Origin: Emcibacter sp.
GTDB taxonomy: Bacteria > Pseudomonadota > Alphaproteobacteria > Sphingomonadales > Emcibacteraceae
Assembly (NCBI GenBank): GCA_021774785.1
Contig: JAJFIQ010000026.1
Location: 641,379 to 705,378 of the forward strand
DNA length: 64,000 nt
Reading direction: 5' to 3'
In this document: piece by piece, positions 19,816 through 28,828 of the stretch
Layout: every line of letters starts with the position of its first letter
How positions within the stretch are numbered: position 1 is the stretch's first letter
Made by a program: the position numbers and the translations under genes
The notes under the pieces: generated by a model
Databases searched by the model: none
What the model was told of the DNA's origin: nothing
The model's input: only the letters and a program-made list of their open reading frames with translations

Positions 19816-21306
19816 GTGAGCCGCTATCTTCTGGCCCTTGATCAGGGCACAACCAGTACCCGCGCCATGATCTTTGATGATCAGGGGCAGGTTATCTCTT
19901 CTCATCAAACCGAATTTACCCAATATTTTCCCAACGATGGCTGGGTCGAACATGATGGCATGGAAATCATCCATACCGTGATGGATGTTGTGGCTCAGGC
20001 CCTGAACAGCCTGCCTGTTGGTACCGCACCGGTGGCAATGGGCATCACCAATCAGAGGGAAACCACACTAATCTGGGACCGGGAAACGGGTGAGCCTATC
20101 TATCCGGCGATTGTCTGGCAGGATCGCCGAACGGCGGATTTATGTGATAAAATGAAGCAGGAAGGACTGGAGAATAAGGTCAGTGAAAAGACAGGGCTTT
20201 TGCTGGACCCCTATTTTTCCGCAACAAAAGTAAAATGGATTTTAGATAATGTGACCGGCGCAAGGGCGCGGGCAGAAAAGGGCGAACTGGCCTTTGGTAC
20301 GGTGGACAGTTTTATTGTATGGCACCTGACCAAGGGAAAAATTCACGCCACCGATGTGACAAATGCCTCCCGAACCATGCTATATAATATCCGGGATATG
20401 GCATGGGACAAGGAATTGTTGCAGATGTTTGATGTGCCGCGTGCTATATTACCTTCTGTCCATGCCTGTGATCATCATTTCGGTGACGTGGATGCAAGTC
20501 TGTTCGGTCAAACTATTCCCATAACAGCCATCGCCGGTGATCAGCAGGCAGCCCTTATAGGTCAAAATTGTATGCAAGCGGGGCAAATCAAATGTACCTA
20601 TGGCACTGGCGGTTTCATTATGATGAATACGGGTGATAAAATTATCCAGTCACAAAATCGGCTTCTGTCTACGGTAGCCTATCAGATACAGGGCGAAGTC
20701 GCTTATGCTCTTGAGGGTAGCTTCTTTTGTGCCGGCTCTGCGGTGCAGTGGTTGCGTGATGGTCTCAAGATTATTGACACCGCATCCGAGACTGAAGAAC
20801 TGGCCCGGTCCATCAATAGCAGTGATGGTGTTTATATGGTGCCGGCTTTTACCGGGCTCGGTGCTCCACATTGGAACCCAGCGGCAAGGGGAACGCTGTT
20901 TGGTCTAAGCCGGGCAACGGGAAAAGCCGAAATTGCGCGGGCCACATTGGAATCCATTGGTTTTCAAACGGCGGATTTGCTGGAAACCATGCAACAGGAC
21001 ACAGATATGTCCTTTGACGCCCTTAAAGTGGACGGCGGTATGGTGAACAACGGGTGGTTGCTGCAGTTCCTGGCAGATATTATGCAGATCGAAGTCATAC
21101 GGCCAAAGGTAACTGAGACAACGGCATTTGGTGTGGCATTGCTCGCCGGTATCGGGATCGGGTTGTTTAATAAGGTTAATAAATTGTCAACATTTTACCG
21201 CTACCATAATAGGATAACACCGAAAATGGTTATTGATGAAACTATTTTGCAAAAGAACAATTGGAGAAATGCTGTAAAATCAACCTGTTACTATGCCGCA
21301 AAATAA
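19816..21306 (+). CDS. glpK: Glycerol kinase
   Basis: A 496-residue FGGY-family kinase that makes glycerol-3-phosphate from glycerol and ATP, feeding GlpD. The N-terminal LALDQGTTSTRAMIFD phosphate-binding motif, GITNQRETTLIWDRETG, the FGGY-like signatures GDQQAALIGQ and CTYGTGGFIMMNTG, and DGGMVNNGWLLQFLAD are all present. The start is a GTG at 19816 supported by AGGGAG six bases upstream. No glycerol facilitator gene is adjacent. Confidence 0.97.
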   Translation: MSRYLLALDQGTTSTRAMIFDDQGQVISSHQTEFTQYFPNDGWVEHDGMEIIHTVMDVVAQALNSLPVGTAPVAMGITNQRETTLIWDRETGEPIYPAIVWQDRRTADLCDKMKQEGLENKVSEKTGLLLDPYFSATKVKWILDNVTGARARAEKGELAFGTVDSFIVWHLTKGKIHATDVTNASRTMLYNIRDMAWDKELLQMFDVPRAILPSVHACDHHFGDVDASLFGQTIPITAIAGDQQAALIGQNCMQAGQIKCTYGTGGFIMMNTGDKIIQSQNRLLSTVAYQIQGEVAYALEGSFFCAGSAVQWLRDGLKIIDTASETEELARSINSSDGVYMVPAFTGLGAPHWNPAARGTLFGLSRATGKAEIARATLESIGFQTADLLETMQQDTDMSFDALKVDGGMVNNGWLLQFLADIMQIEVIRPKVTETTAFGVALLAGIGIGLFNKVNKLSTFYRYHNRITPKMVIDETILQKNNWRNAVKSTCYYAAK

Positions 21307-21474
21307 AAAATATTTTGATGTTCACGGAATTGTTATCTGGCGGTATAGTTTTTTTCTTCATGGAGAAATGAATATAGTATATAAGAATAATACTATATAA
21401 AAAATAAATATAATGTTTCATATAAGAAACGCATTAAATATTACTTGGCAGAATCAACAAAATGGTAAAATGGG

Positions 21475-21810
21475 ATGACTAAATTAGTAGATATTATCGA
21501 CTTGGATAAACTTCAACATAATTCTTTTGAAGCAGCAGATTTTCTTAAAACATTAGCAAATTCGAACCGACTGGTGATCTTGAGCCGACTTCTTGGTAAA
21601 GAGACATGTGTTGGTGACTTGGAAAAAAATCTTAATATTTCCCAGTCCGCTTTATCACAGCACCTAAGCCGTATGCGGGCAGAGGGCCTTGTGTCAACAC
21701 GTCGGGAAAGTCAGCAGATTTTTTATCGCATTAAAGACCCACGTGTGGCTGAGATGCTGAAATTAACTTATGATTTATTTTGTCATGAGGAATTGGCGCA
21801 AGCTGTATAG
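21475..21810 (+). CDS. ArsR-family winged-helix regulator with two cysteines
   Basis: A 111-residue ArsR/SmtB-type repressor. The winged helix spans about 18-90, with the recognition region ISQSALSQHLSRMRAEGLV at 55-73 and a beta-wing RRESQQIFYRI. Only two cysteines are present, C45 in the helix after the first turn and C103 in the C-terminal helix (YDLFC). C103 sits where sulfide-sensing BigR/SqrR-type members have their distal cysteine, but C45 is not at their usual proximal position, so a thiol-based or metal sensor is possible, not proven. It is a single gene behind a 168-base AT-rich spacer and ends at a strong terminator. No effector gene adjoins it. Confidence 0.85.
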   Translation: MTKLVDIIDLDKLQHNSFEAADFLKTLANSNRLVILSRLLGKETCVGDLEKNLNISQSALSQHLSRMRAEGLVSTRRESQQIFYRIKDPRVAEMLKLTYDLFCHEELAQAV

Positions 21811-21891
21811 TTTTATTTCCGGTTAAACGGTAAAACAGACAAGTACTAATATAACGGTGCTTGGGTTTAGATAACTATATTCAAAATTATT

Positions 21892-21918
21892 AAAACCAGC
21901 CGTTATCGGCTGGTTTTT
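21892..21918 (+). terminator. Strong rho-independent terminator after the ArsR gene
   Basis: An 11-pair perfect stem (21892-21902 with 21907-21917) around a TTAT loop, core CCAGCCG/CGGCTGG, flanked by an A run on the left and five T on the right. It ends the ArsR transcript about 80 bases past its stop and shields the S9 peptidase gene. Confidence 0.92.
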
Positions 21919-21987
21919 CTTTTGACATAATACTATTCCTGATAATAAACTCTCAAGTATAAATTATAATGTTGATTTGGGGGTGTT

Positions 21988-23925
21988 ATGTTACGTCATT
22001 TTTTCCTTTTTATATTATCCTTCCAACTTATTCTGGCCAATGCGTATGGCGAAGACCTGAAGCTGTCTATTTCTGCGGAGGCTTTCGGTCAACGTGAAAA
22101 TTTTTTGAAGATAAAACTTTCACCCAACGGCAACCGTATGGCATCTTTAAGAAGTTACAAAGGTAAAATAAGCCTTGTAACCCAAAGCCTTGATCCGTCG
22201 GTGAATGGCCAGAGTTATGTAACCACCTTTAAAGAGGGCGAGTTTAAATGGTTCCGTTGGCTTAATAACGACCGTCTTGCTGTAAGTATTCGTTTTCCGT
22301 CAAGGCGGTATGGAAGTGATTCTATAGAAACCCGACTTTTTGCGCAGGACTGGGACAGGAAAAATCCGATTAATCTGATAAAACGTCAAAAACGTATGCG
22401 ATCGCGTGAACTTACACGTTGGGTGTCCCAGCTACAGGATGATGTGGTTAGTTTTCTACCGGATGATCCTGATCATATCTTACTTGCCCTTGATGGTGAC
22501 AGGGTGAATTACCCAGATGTTTATAAAATTAATGTCCATACAGGTGACCGGGCAAGGGTCGTGAAAAGCCGGGCCAGTGTCATGGACTGGATGGCTGATA
22601 AAAAAGGCGTCGTGAGGCTTGGCATCAGCCAGTATAAAAGTAAAAACCGATTGATTTACCGGGAAGATGAAGGTGAATCGTGGAAGACGATTGCTAAATA
22701 TGATGTCATTGATGATGATATTCCGTTTCATCCGGTGGGTTTTAGTCCTGATCCAAAAGTAATCTATGTGTCTAAATTGAACGAAAAAGGTTTTCAGGCC
22801 TATTATAAGTATAATCTGGAGCGGGGCGAGTTTGGGGAAAAGATAGCTGGTAAAGATGATGCAAATGTTACCTCTATCGATATTGATGAAGCGGGTAATA
22901 TTCGAAGTTATACATATCTTGACCAAGTCTATCATAGGGTAAATAAAGATAAACTATGGCAAAGCATGGCAAAGATGCTAGACAAGAATTTTCCTGATCA
23001 GGATGCCTATGTTACATCTTATAGCAAAGATAAAAAAAAATTCGTCATCCATGTTTCCTCTCCGACCAATCCGGGCGATTATTATTTTCTGGATCTGAAT
23101 ACGGTCAGTTTGGGTTGGTATGCGGAAACTTATTATAAATTGGATGTTAGCAAGTTAAGCCCTATGAAACCGGTGACATATCAGGCGCGGGATGGTCTTG
23201 ATATTCCGGCCTATCTGTCTTTGCCTATTGGTGTTAAAGACCCTAAAAACTTACCGACAATCATCATGCCTCACGGAGGGCCTTTTGCTAGGGATTCTTA
23301 TGGTTTTGACTATTGGGTGCAGTTTCTGACCACGCGGGGTTATGCGGTACTGCAAATGAATTATCGGGGATCAACCGGATATGGGGCATATTATGAGGAA
23401 TTGGGCCGTAATGAATGGGGAGGAAAGATGTTGGATGACATCAATGATGGTGCCCGTTGGATGATTGAGCAGGGGTATAGTGACCCAGGTCGAATGTGCA
23501 TAGTGGGCGGTAGTTATGGTGGATATGCCGCATTACAAACTTTGATAAAGGAGCCGGACCTTTATAAATGTTCTGTCGCTTTTGCACCAGTAACAAGCAT
23601 GGCTATATTATTTAGAAATGCTAAAAAATATATAGGCTTAAAAGATAGGTATTTACCCTATATCCGTAATGAGGAAGGCTCGCTTTCCGATATTTCCCCC
23701 TATAGTAATATTGATAAAATCAATGTGCCGGTGCTTCTCGTACATGAAACAGAAGACCGGAGCGTGGATTATAAACATGGGGAAATGTTCGCAAAACGTA
23801 TGAAGAAGAAAAAGAAAGACATACGCTTTATCACTCTGGAAGAGGGTGATCATCACCTAAGCCAGCAAAAACACCGGATAAAATTCTTGCAGGAAATGGA
23901 AAAATTTCTTGAGAAAAACCTTTGA
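21988..23925 (+). CDS. Secreted S9 (prolyl oligopeptidase) family serine peptidase
   Basis: A 645-residue enzyme with a signal peptide at 1-21, an N-terminal beta-propeller (about 30-380) and a C-terminal alpha/beta hydrolase domain. The catalytic triad can be placed at Ser509 (GGSYGGYA), Asp590 (ETEDRS) and His622 (EGDHHLS). The PHGGPFARDSYGFDYWVQFL segment gives the oxyanion region. It belongs with dipeptidyl or acylaminoacyl peptidases of S9C type that trim peptides outside the cytoplasm. It converges with the MAPEG gene, one base apart. Confidence 0.92.
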   Translation: MLRHFFLFILSFQLILANAYGEDLKLSISAEAFGQRENFLKIKLSPNGNRMASLRSYKGKISLVTQSLDPSVNGQSYVTTFKEGEFKWFRWLNNDRLAVSIRFPSRRYGSDSIETRLFAQDWDRKNPINLIKRQKRMRSRELTRWVSQLQDDVVSFLPDDPDHILLALDGDRVNYPDVYKINVHTGDRARVVKSRASVMDWMADKKGVVRLGISQYKSKNRLIYREDEGESWKTIAKYDVIDDDIPFHPVGFSPDPKVIYVSKLNEKGFQAYYKYNLERGEFGEKIAGKDDANVTSIDIDEAGNIRSYTYLDQVYHRVNKDKLWQSMAKMLDKNFPDQDAYVTSYSKDKKKFVIHVSSPTNPGDYYFLDLNTVSLGWYAETYYKLDVSKLSPMKPVTYQARDGLDIPAYLSLPIGVKDPKNLPTIIMPHGGPFARDSYGFDYWVQFLTTRGYAVLQMNYRGSTGYGAYYEELGRNEWGGKMLDDINDGARWMIEQGYSDPGRMCIVGGSYGGYAALQTLIKEPDLYKCSVAFAPVTSMAILFRNAKKYIGLKDRYLPYIRNEEGSLSDISPYSNIDKINVPVLLVHETEDRSVDYKHGEMFAKRMKKKKKDIRFITLEEGDHHLSQQKHRIKFLQEMEKFLEKNL

Positions 23926-23926
23926 C

Positions 23927-24331
23927 TTAAACCATCAACAGCAGCCGCACCCACATGGCAAGGACGGTGACCATGCCGCAGAAAAAGATCAGCAGTCGAT
24001 GATATATATGATTATAGGTGGTGTGGATGAAGGCCTGCACCAGCCGTAATGAAAAGAAAATATACCCCATATAAACGAATATCATATCGTCTAGTTTTAG
24101 GGCCAGTATGGTGATACAGACGGCATAAAACAATACGGGGACTTCATAAAGATTGGCCCATTGTCGGGTGGCTTTCTGCATATAAGAGGGCGGCGTACCG
24201 TTATTATGTTCCTTGAAATAACTGGCTTTGACATCACCTTCTTGTACGGCTTTTTTTCTTCCGGTAATCAAAATACTGGAATAAAGTAATGTGAAGATGG
24301 CCAAAAGACCCATGGGATAAATGATACTCAT
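23927..24331 (-). CDS. MAPEG-family integral membrane protein
   Basis: A 134-residue protein with four hydrophobic membrane segments and the family's central pattern of a QWANLYEVPVLFYA stretch followed by SLRLVQAFIHTTYNHIYHR, as in bacterial MAPEG proteins (distant relatives of microsomal glutathione S-transferase). The substrate is unknown. I choose the ATG at 24329-24331 because AAGGA lies eight bases upstream; an in-frame start 27 bases earlier lacks one. Confidence 0.85.
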   Translation of the reverse strand: MSIIYPMGLLAIFTLLYSSILITGRKKAVQEGDVKASYFKEHNNGTPPSYMQKATRQWANLYEVPVLFYAVCITILALKLDDMIFVYMGYIFFSLRLVQAFIHTTYNHIYHRLLIFFCGMVTVLAMWVRLLLMV

Positions 24332-24460
24332 ATTTTCAGTCCTTATTGTAATTTGCACCTGACCTTAACAAAATAATCAAATAAAAGTAAATTAATTTGG
24401 CTTTCAGGCCATTGATAGCTACTGTTGCAGAAAATGCTGCTTTGAAGGGGATATATTTAT

Positions 24461-25609
24461 ATGAGTTCTATTCCTGAATTCACCTGCCAAAAACATCTTT
24501 TTGATATTCCGGAGGGCGTTACCTATCTTAATGCCGCCTATATGTCGCCGATATTTAAACAGGCCGCCTTGCTGGGACAACAGTCGGTAGCGAAAAAAAT
24601 GCATCCCTGGAAAATTGGTATAGCGGATTTTTTTACTCCGCCAAACCGCGCCTGTCAGCTCATGGCAGAAATGATCGGTGCCAATGGGGGCGATGTGGCT
24701 GTGATCCCCTCGGTTTCCTACGGTATTGCACTCGCGGCTAAAAATTTACCCCTGTTAAAGGGTCAGAAAATTCTGGTACTGGCGGATCAGTTTCCGTCCA
24801 ATATCTATCCGTGGCAGGAAATGGCCAAGGCCCATCAGGCAGAGGTGGTTACAATTGCCCGGCCCGCAGATGGCAACTGGACCGGACCATTATGTGATGC
24901 CATTGATCAGGATACGGCTATCGTCGCCTGCCCACATGCTCATTGGACAGATGGCAGCCTTGTTGATCTGGTCAGGGTGGGGACCGTTGCCCGTGCAAAT
25001 GGGGCGGCACTTGTGCTGGATTTGACCCAGTCCTTGGGCATGATGCCTTTTTCAGTGCGGGATGTTGATCCGGATTTTATGATTGTCGCCACCTATAAAT
25101 GGCTGCTTGGTCCCTATAGCTACGGATTTGTTTATGTGGCACCCCGTCATCACGGCGGATTGCCGCTGGAGGAAGGCTGGATTGCCCGCAAGGGATCAGA
25201 GGATTTCGCAAGGCTAGTGGATTATCAGCCGGAATATCAACCGGATGCCGGGCGTTTTAACATGGGCGAACGCAGTAATTTTATGCTCACCCCCATTGCT
25301 ATTCATGCATTAGAGAAGCTCAATGAATGGGGTACGGAGGCCATATCAGGCTACCTGTCCGGGCTGACAGATATGATAGCAGAACGCGCACTGGCTATTG
25401 GTCTGAAAGTTGCCGACAAAGCCCATCGCTCCCCCCATTTAATCGGTCTTGATTTTGCTGGTGGTGTCCCAGAAGCTCTAACGGCTTACCTTGCGGAACG
25501 AAAAATATTTGTCAGCGTGCGTGGCGACAGCATCCGGGTAGCACCCCATGTTTATAACGATGAGAAAGACGTGGAAAATCTGTTTTCCGCTTTGGAGGAT
25601 TTCTTGTGA
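24461..25609 (+). CDS. Aminotransferase class V-fold PLP enzyme
   Basis: A 382-residue PLP enzyme of the kynureninase/isopenicillin-N-epimerase/cysteine-desulfurase fold. It begins YLNAAYMSP, carries an ALVLDLTQSLG region that would contact the cofactor ring, and has the Schiff-base lysine K213 in IVATYKWLLGPYSYGF, followed by RFNMGERSNFM. No cysteine-desulfurase catalytic loop cysteine stands out. The exact reaction cannot be assigned. Its stop overlaps the GTG of the CYTH gene by four bases, with GGAGGA positioned for the latter. Confidence 0.85.
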   Translation: MSSIPEFTCQKHLFDIPEGVTYLNAAYMSPIFKQAALLGQQSVAKKMHPWKIGIADFFTPPNRACQLMAEMIGANGGDVAVIPSVSYGIALAAKNLPLLKGQKILVLADQFPSNIYPWQEMAKAHQAEVVTIARPADGNWTGPLCDAIDQDTAIVACPHAHWTDGSLVDLVRVGTVARANGAALVLDLTQSLGMMPFSVRDVDPDFMIVATYKWLLGPYSYGFVYVAPRHHGGLPLEEGWIARKGSEDFARLVDYQPEYQPDAGRFNMGERSNFMLTPIAIHALEKLNEWGTEAISGYLSGLTDMIAERALAIGLKVADKAHRSPHLIGLDFAGGVPEALTAYLAERKIFVSVRGDSIRVAPHVYNDEKDVENLFSALEDFL

Positions 25610-26142
25610 TCAAGGGTTTGTTTGGCAAACAGCAGAAGGTCAATGTGGAAATTGAACGCAAGTTTTTGCTGATAGACAAGCCTGAGACGAAGCCCACACA
25701 CCGCCATAAAATACGTCAGGGCTATATCGCCCGTGAAGGTGGTAATGTGGTTCGCATCCGCCAAAAGGATGATCATTATATCCTATCGATAAAGACCCCG
25801 GCCAAAGGCATTGGCCGCCATGAAATAGAAATATCCGTTGAAGCTCATGAAGCGGAGGTTTTATTCGCTGCCTGCGCTCAGCCTTTAATTATAAAGACGC
25901 GTGAAATTTACCCTATGGGCGATCATATATGGGAAATAGATATTTTCGCTGGTGCTAATAAAGGCTTAATCGTCGCTGAAGTGGAACTTGCGTCCGAAGA
26001 TGAAAAGATCACCCTGCCTGACTGGATCGGGCCGGAGGTAACAGGATTTCAAAAATATTATAACGCTAATCTGTCGGTGAACCCTTTCAAGAACTGGGGT
26101 GTGAAATATACGGATTTGGTGGCGCGGATGGCGTGCGTATAA
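25606..26142 (+). CDS. CYTH domain protein, probable inorganic triphosphatase
   Basis: A 178-residue single-domain CYTH protein. The defining ExExK motif is VEIERKFL at about 14-21. The tunnel-lining basic and acidic strands are visible as RQGYIAR, VVRIRQK, YILSIKT, EIEIS, KTREIYP and EIDIF...VAEVEL. Bacterial members of this size usually hydrolyse inorganic triphosphate; class IV adenylate cyclase is the other possibility. The GTG start overlaps the preceding gene (GTGA) with a good ribosome-binding site, implying coupled translation with the PLP enzyme. Confidence 0.88.
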   Translation: MIKGLFGKQQKVNVEIERKFLLIDKPETKPTHRHKIRQGYIAREGGNVVRIRQKDDHYILSIKTPAKGIGRHEIEISVEAHEAEVLFAACAQPLIIKTREIYPMGDHIWEIDIFAGANKGLIVAEVELASEDEKITLPDWIGPEVTGFQKYYNANLSVNPFKNWGVKYTDLVARMACV

Positions 26143-26173
26143 TTGTTAGTTATTAAGAACGGAAAGTGTGAAA

Positions 26174-27568
26174 ATGAAAATATTATTTATCTTTATTCTT
26201 ACTTTATTTGTTATGAGCGGTGCTAACGCCGACGGTGTTCAGGATACGGCCCATGCGAAAAAGACTTTGGAAATTTATTCTAAGGTGATCTCTATGCGCA
26301 CAGCAGCCGGACGCGGGAAAGTACCGGAAATGGCAAATTATCTGGCATCCGAACTAAGGGCAGCAGGGTTTGAAGATAAGGATATTCATATTTTGCCAAA
26401 GGGGGAAACCGCTGCGCTGGTCGTTCGTTACGCCGGGGACGGCTCATCGGGCAAGAAGCCAATTTTATTGATCGGTCATATGGATGTGGTGGATGCCTTG
26501 CGGGAAGACTGGGAACGCCCACCGTTTGAATTAACCAAGGATGATGATTTTTTTTATGGTCGGGGTACAATTGATAACAAGCTTGGCGTTAGCAATGTTA
26601 CGTCTACTTTTATCCGCCTGAAAAAGGAAGGGTTTGTTCCGACCCGCGATTTGGTCATAGCTTTTTCCGGTGATGAGGAAACCGCCATGGATTCGACCAG
26701 AATGCTGGCCCATGACCGCAAAGACCTTACCGATGCCGAGTTTGCACTTAATTCTGATGCCGGGGGTGGTGACTTGAGGACGGATGGCAAGGCATTAACC
26801 TATCGCGTGCAGGTGGCAGAAAAAACCTATGTTACATACGAGCTTACCGTACGTAATCCCGGTGGGCACAGCTCTCGCCCACGGCTTGATAATGCCATAT
26901 ATGACTTAATGGATGCGCTTAAGAAGATACAAAATTATCGCTTCCCGGTGATGTCTTCCAAAATGACACGGGATTATTTCCGCATTGTAGGTAAACAACG
27001 GGGTGGGGAGCTTGGTGATGTCATGATCCGTTTTGCCGATAATCCCGCTGATGAAAAAGCCGCTGACCGACTGTTTAGGGAATCCTCTTATGTGGGAACC
27101 ACGCGCACCACATGCGTCACCACCAGACTGCGCGCGGGACATGCGGATAATGCCCTGCCGCAATCGGCGACAGCAACAGTGAATTGTCGCATCTTCCCCG
27201 GTGTGAGTGTCGCGGCGGTTAAGAAAACACTGCAAGACCTGGTAGCCAATGATGCGATGGAATTTACCGTTCTGGGCAGACCGACGGAAAGCCCCATATC
27301 GGAACTTCGTAATGATGTTATGGCGGCTCTGAGCAAATCGGTTCATGGCCGTTATCCCGGCGTGACCATCATGGGATATATGGAATCCGGTGGTACGGAT
27401 GGCATGCATTTCCGCTCAGCAGGTATTCCGACCGTGGCCATTTCCAGCAGATTTATGAATCCCGATGATATGTTTGCCCATGGTCTTAACGAACGTCTTC
27501 CGATCAAGACATTTTACGGGGGGCTGGATCACTGGACAATCATCCTCAAGGCACTTGCCGGAAAATAA
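26174..27568 (+). CDS. Secreted M20 family metallopeptidase
   Basis: A 464-residue M20/M25/M40 peptidase. Residues 1-20 form a signal peptide ending in ANADG. Metal-binding motifs read IGHMDVVDA, FYGRGTIDNKLG and SGDEETAMDST, and a dimerisation domain interrupts the catalytic domain at about 210-330 (ELTVRNPGGHSSRP). It probably removes single residues from peptides in the periplasm. The ATG at 26174 is preferred over a GTG at 26168 because GGAAAG at 26161-26166 is correctly spaced for it. It follows the CYTH gene by 31 bases and may share its transcript. Confidence 0.9.
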   Translation: MKILFIFILTLFVMSGANADGVQDTAHAKKTLEIYSKVISMRTAAGRGKVPEMANYLASELRAAGFEDKDIHILPKGETAALVVRYAGDGSSGKKPILLIGHMDVVDALREDWERPPFELTKDDDFFYGRGTIDNKLGVSNVTSTFIRLKKEGFVPTRDLVIAFSGDEETAMDSTRMLAHDRKDLTDAEFALNSDAGGGDLRTDGKALTYRVQVAEKTYVTYELTVRNPGGHSSRPRLDNAIYDLMDALKKIQNYRFPVMSSKMTRDYFRIVGKQRGGELGDVMIRFADNPADEKAADRLFRESSYVGTTRTTCVTTRLRAGHADNALPQSATATVNCRIFPGVSVAAVKKTLQDLVANDAMEFTVLGRPTESPISELRNDVMAALSKSVHGRYPGVTIMGYMESGGTDGMHFRSAGIPTVAISSRFMNPDDMFAHGLNERLPIKTFYGGLDHWTIILKALAGK

Positions 27569-27628
27569 ACGTTTGCTGGAAATATCATATTCTCACTGGG
27601 AAAATATTATACAGATATCAAAGAAAAA

Positions 27629-28126
27629 TTACTTCACGGTCAGGACTTCATAAGCCGTAATGATCTGTTGGAATTTGATGGCGGCATCACTGTCCCCCAG
27701 ATTGGTGTCGGGGTGATAGAGTTTGGCCATGCGGCGGTAGGCTGTTTTAATTTCGGCTGGCGTGGCATCATCGTCAAGGTCAAGGATGATCAGCGCATCT
27801 GTGCGGCGGCGGTCTTTGCCATAGGTTTCTTCGCCAATATCATAGGCGCCACTGGTTTTATATCCCTTAGCGGTGCGCATTTCTTCCTGTGCGCGTTTAA
27901 AGGCCTCGTCTTTGCTCAGGCCTTCGAAATAATTCCAGTTGCGGTTAAATTCCGCTATATGGGTTTCGCAGAATTGCCATTTATCCTGGCTGTCCGGCGA
28001 TTTAGGAGCGGGAAATTCACCTTTGCTATCACAACCGTCATGGTCACACATGCGGACTTGTATGGGGTCCCGTTCAGTTTCATATCCGTTCCAGCGGGGG
28101 AAGGTTGATGCTTTAGATTTTCTCAT
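27629..28126 (-). CDS. J-domain (DnaJ-like) protein
   Basis: A 165-residue protein with a C-terminal J domain (about 108-165). The HPD tripeptide lies in MAKLYHPDTNLGD, which is what stimulates Hsp70 ATPase. The N-terminal half has a CDHDGCDSKGEF segment and a later CETH cysteine, possibly a small metal site, and a tryptophan- and asparagine-rich RNWNYFEGLSKDEAF region. There is no Gly/Phe region or DnaJ zinc finger, so it is a specialised type, of a kind that is common in alphaproteobacteria. It is a single leftward gene. Confidence 0.9.
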   Translation of the reverse strand: MRKSKASTFPRWNGYETERDPIQVRMCDHDGCDSKGEFPAPKSPDSQDKWQFCETHIAEFNRNWNYFEGLSKDEAFKRAQEEMRTAKGYKTSGAYDIGEETYGKDRRRTDALIILDLDDDATPAEIKTAYRRMAKLYHPDTNLGDSDAAIKFQQIITAYEVLTVK

Positions 28127-28189
28127 ATGTCGTGTCTTAATGTCTTAAATGATTCTGCACAAGTAACCAGTATATCCAAAAGATATTAA

Positions 28190-28456
28190 TAAAAAAAGCC
28201 CCACCTTTCAGCAGAGCCTATTTTATCTGATACGGGCCTTAAAGCATGGGGCCGGCGTCCCTCACCTTATTATCCGTATTGACCTTGCCCCACGAGATAT
28301 TATCTTTCGAATTTTCTTCTTTGGCCATAAAATTGTCATTGGCGGAACGGCGCGTATGAACCCCTGTTTTACAACAGGGGCACTGCCGTTTCCGACGATG
28401 CCCGAACCTTGTTTGATGCTATGTTCGTAAAGAACTTCCGCACCCATATTCCAATA
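28190..28456 (-). other. Candidate small transcript (sRNA or very small protein)
   Basis: A roughly 265-base unit bounded by a leftward promoter-like pair and a leftward terminator-like hairpin. All three leftward frames stay open for part of it: one runs from an ATG at 28447 to 28262 (61 codons), another ends at 28239 with a coding-like acidic/basic tail starting at ATG 28328 (29 codons), and its upstream extension contains a CPCC motif. None has a clear ribosome-binding site. An 8-pair perfect hairpin (28361-28368 with 28373-28380, TTAC loop) sits in the middle. This may be a small RNA or a decayed or very small gene. Confidence 0.4.
28191..28219 (-). terminator. Terminator-like hairpin, leftward
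   Basis: On the minus strand AGGCTC can pair with the GGGCTT-side sequence around a G-rich loop, directly followed by seven T (the A run at 28191-28197 on the plus strand). The stem is short and includes G-U pairs, so it is only moderately convincing. Confidence 0.45.
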
Positions 28457-28461
28457 AATAT

Positions 28462-28490
28462 TTTATCATTGGATATAGTATGAAGGTCAA
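28462..28490 (-). promoter_or_regulatory. Promoter-like -35/-10 pair, leftward
   Basis: On the minus strand TTGACC (28490-28485) is followed after exactly 17 bases by GATAAA (28467-28462), close to the sigma-70 consensus. It would start a transcript near 28455 that runs into the hairpin at 28191-28219. Confidence 0.45.
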
Positions 28491-28828
28491 GCCCGATGGC
28501 GGTTTTATATTTACCGATATTATTTATTTTAGCCGTCGTCTTGAATTTTTTTTATTTCTCAATTTTGCCTTAGTTGAGACCTAAGTTCTGATGAGAATTT
28601 TTATGCCGTATTTTTACGGTCACATATTTTAATATCCTGAGGGAATCGCTCATATGAGATTTGAAATCAAGCATCAATCGTAATAAAAATGATACTTTTG
28701 TAAAGCTTTGAAAAATATATATAATATATTCAATCATAGGGTGACGTATCTTTCTGGATTTACTTACCATAGGAAATAAATCGTGCTAATCTTTGCAGGA
28801 TTCGTTCCCAGAAGAGGAAAACAACTAA

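Larger units (their letters stand above)
28127..28828. other. Longest spacer of the window, between a J-domain gene and chvI
   Basis: About 700 bases without a confident protein gene. The left half holds the leftward promoter, short frames and terminator listed separately. The right half (28500-28828) is AT-rich, includes a CCGTATTTTTACGG-type short palindrome near 28603, and must hold the chvI promoter. I see no tRNA or repeat element here. Confidence 0.6.

Noticed and set aside
28570..28770. A 66-codon leftward frame upstream of chvI
   Set aside because: AT-driven composition, no ribosome-binding site and no similarity that I recognise.
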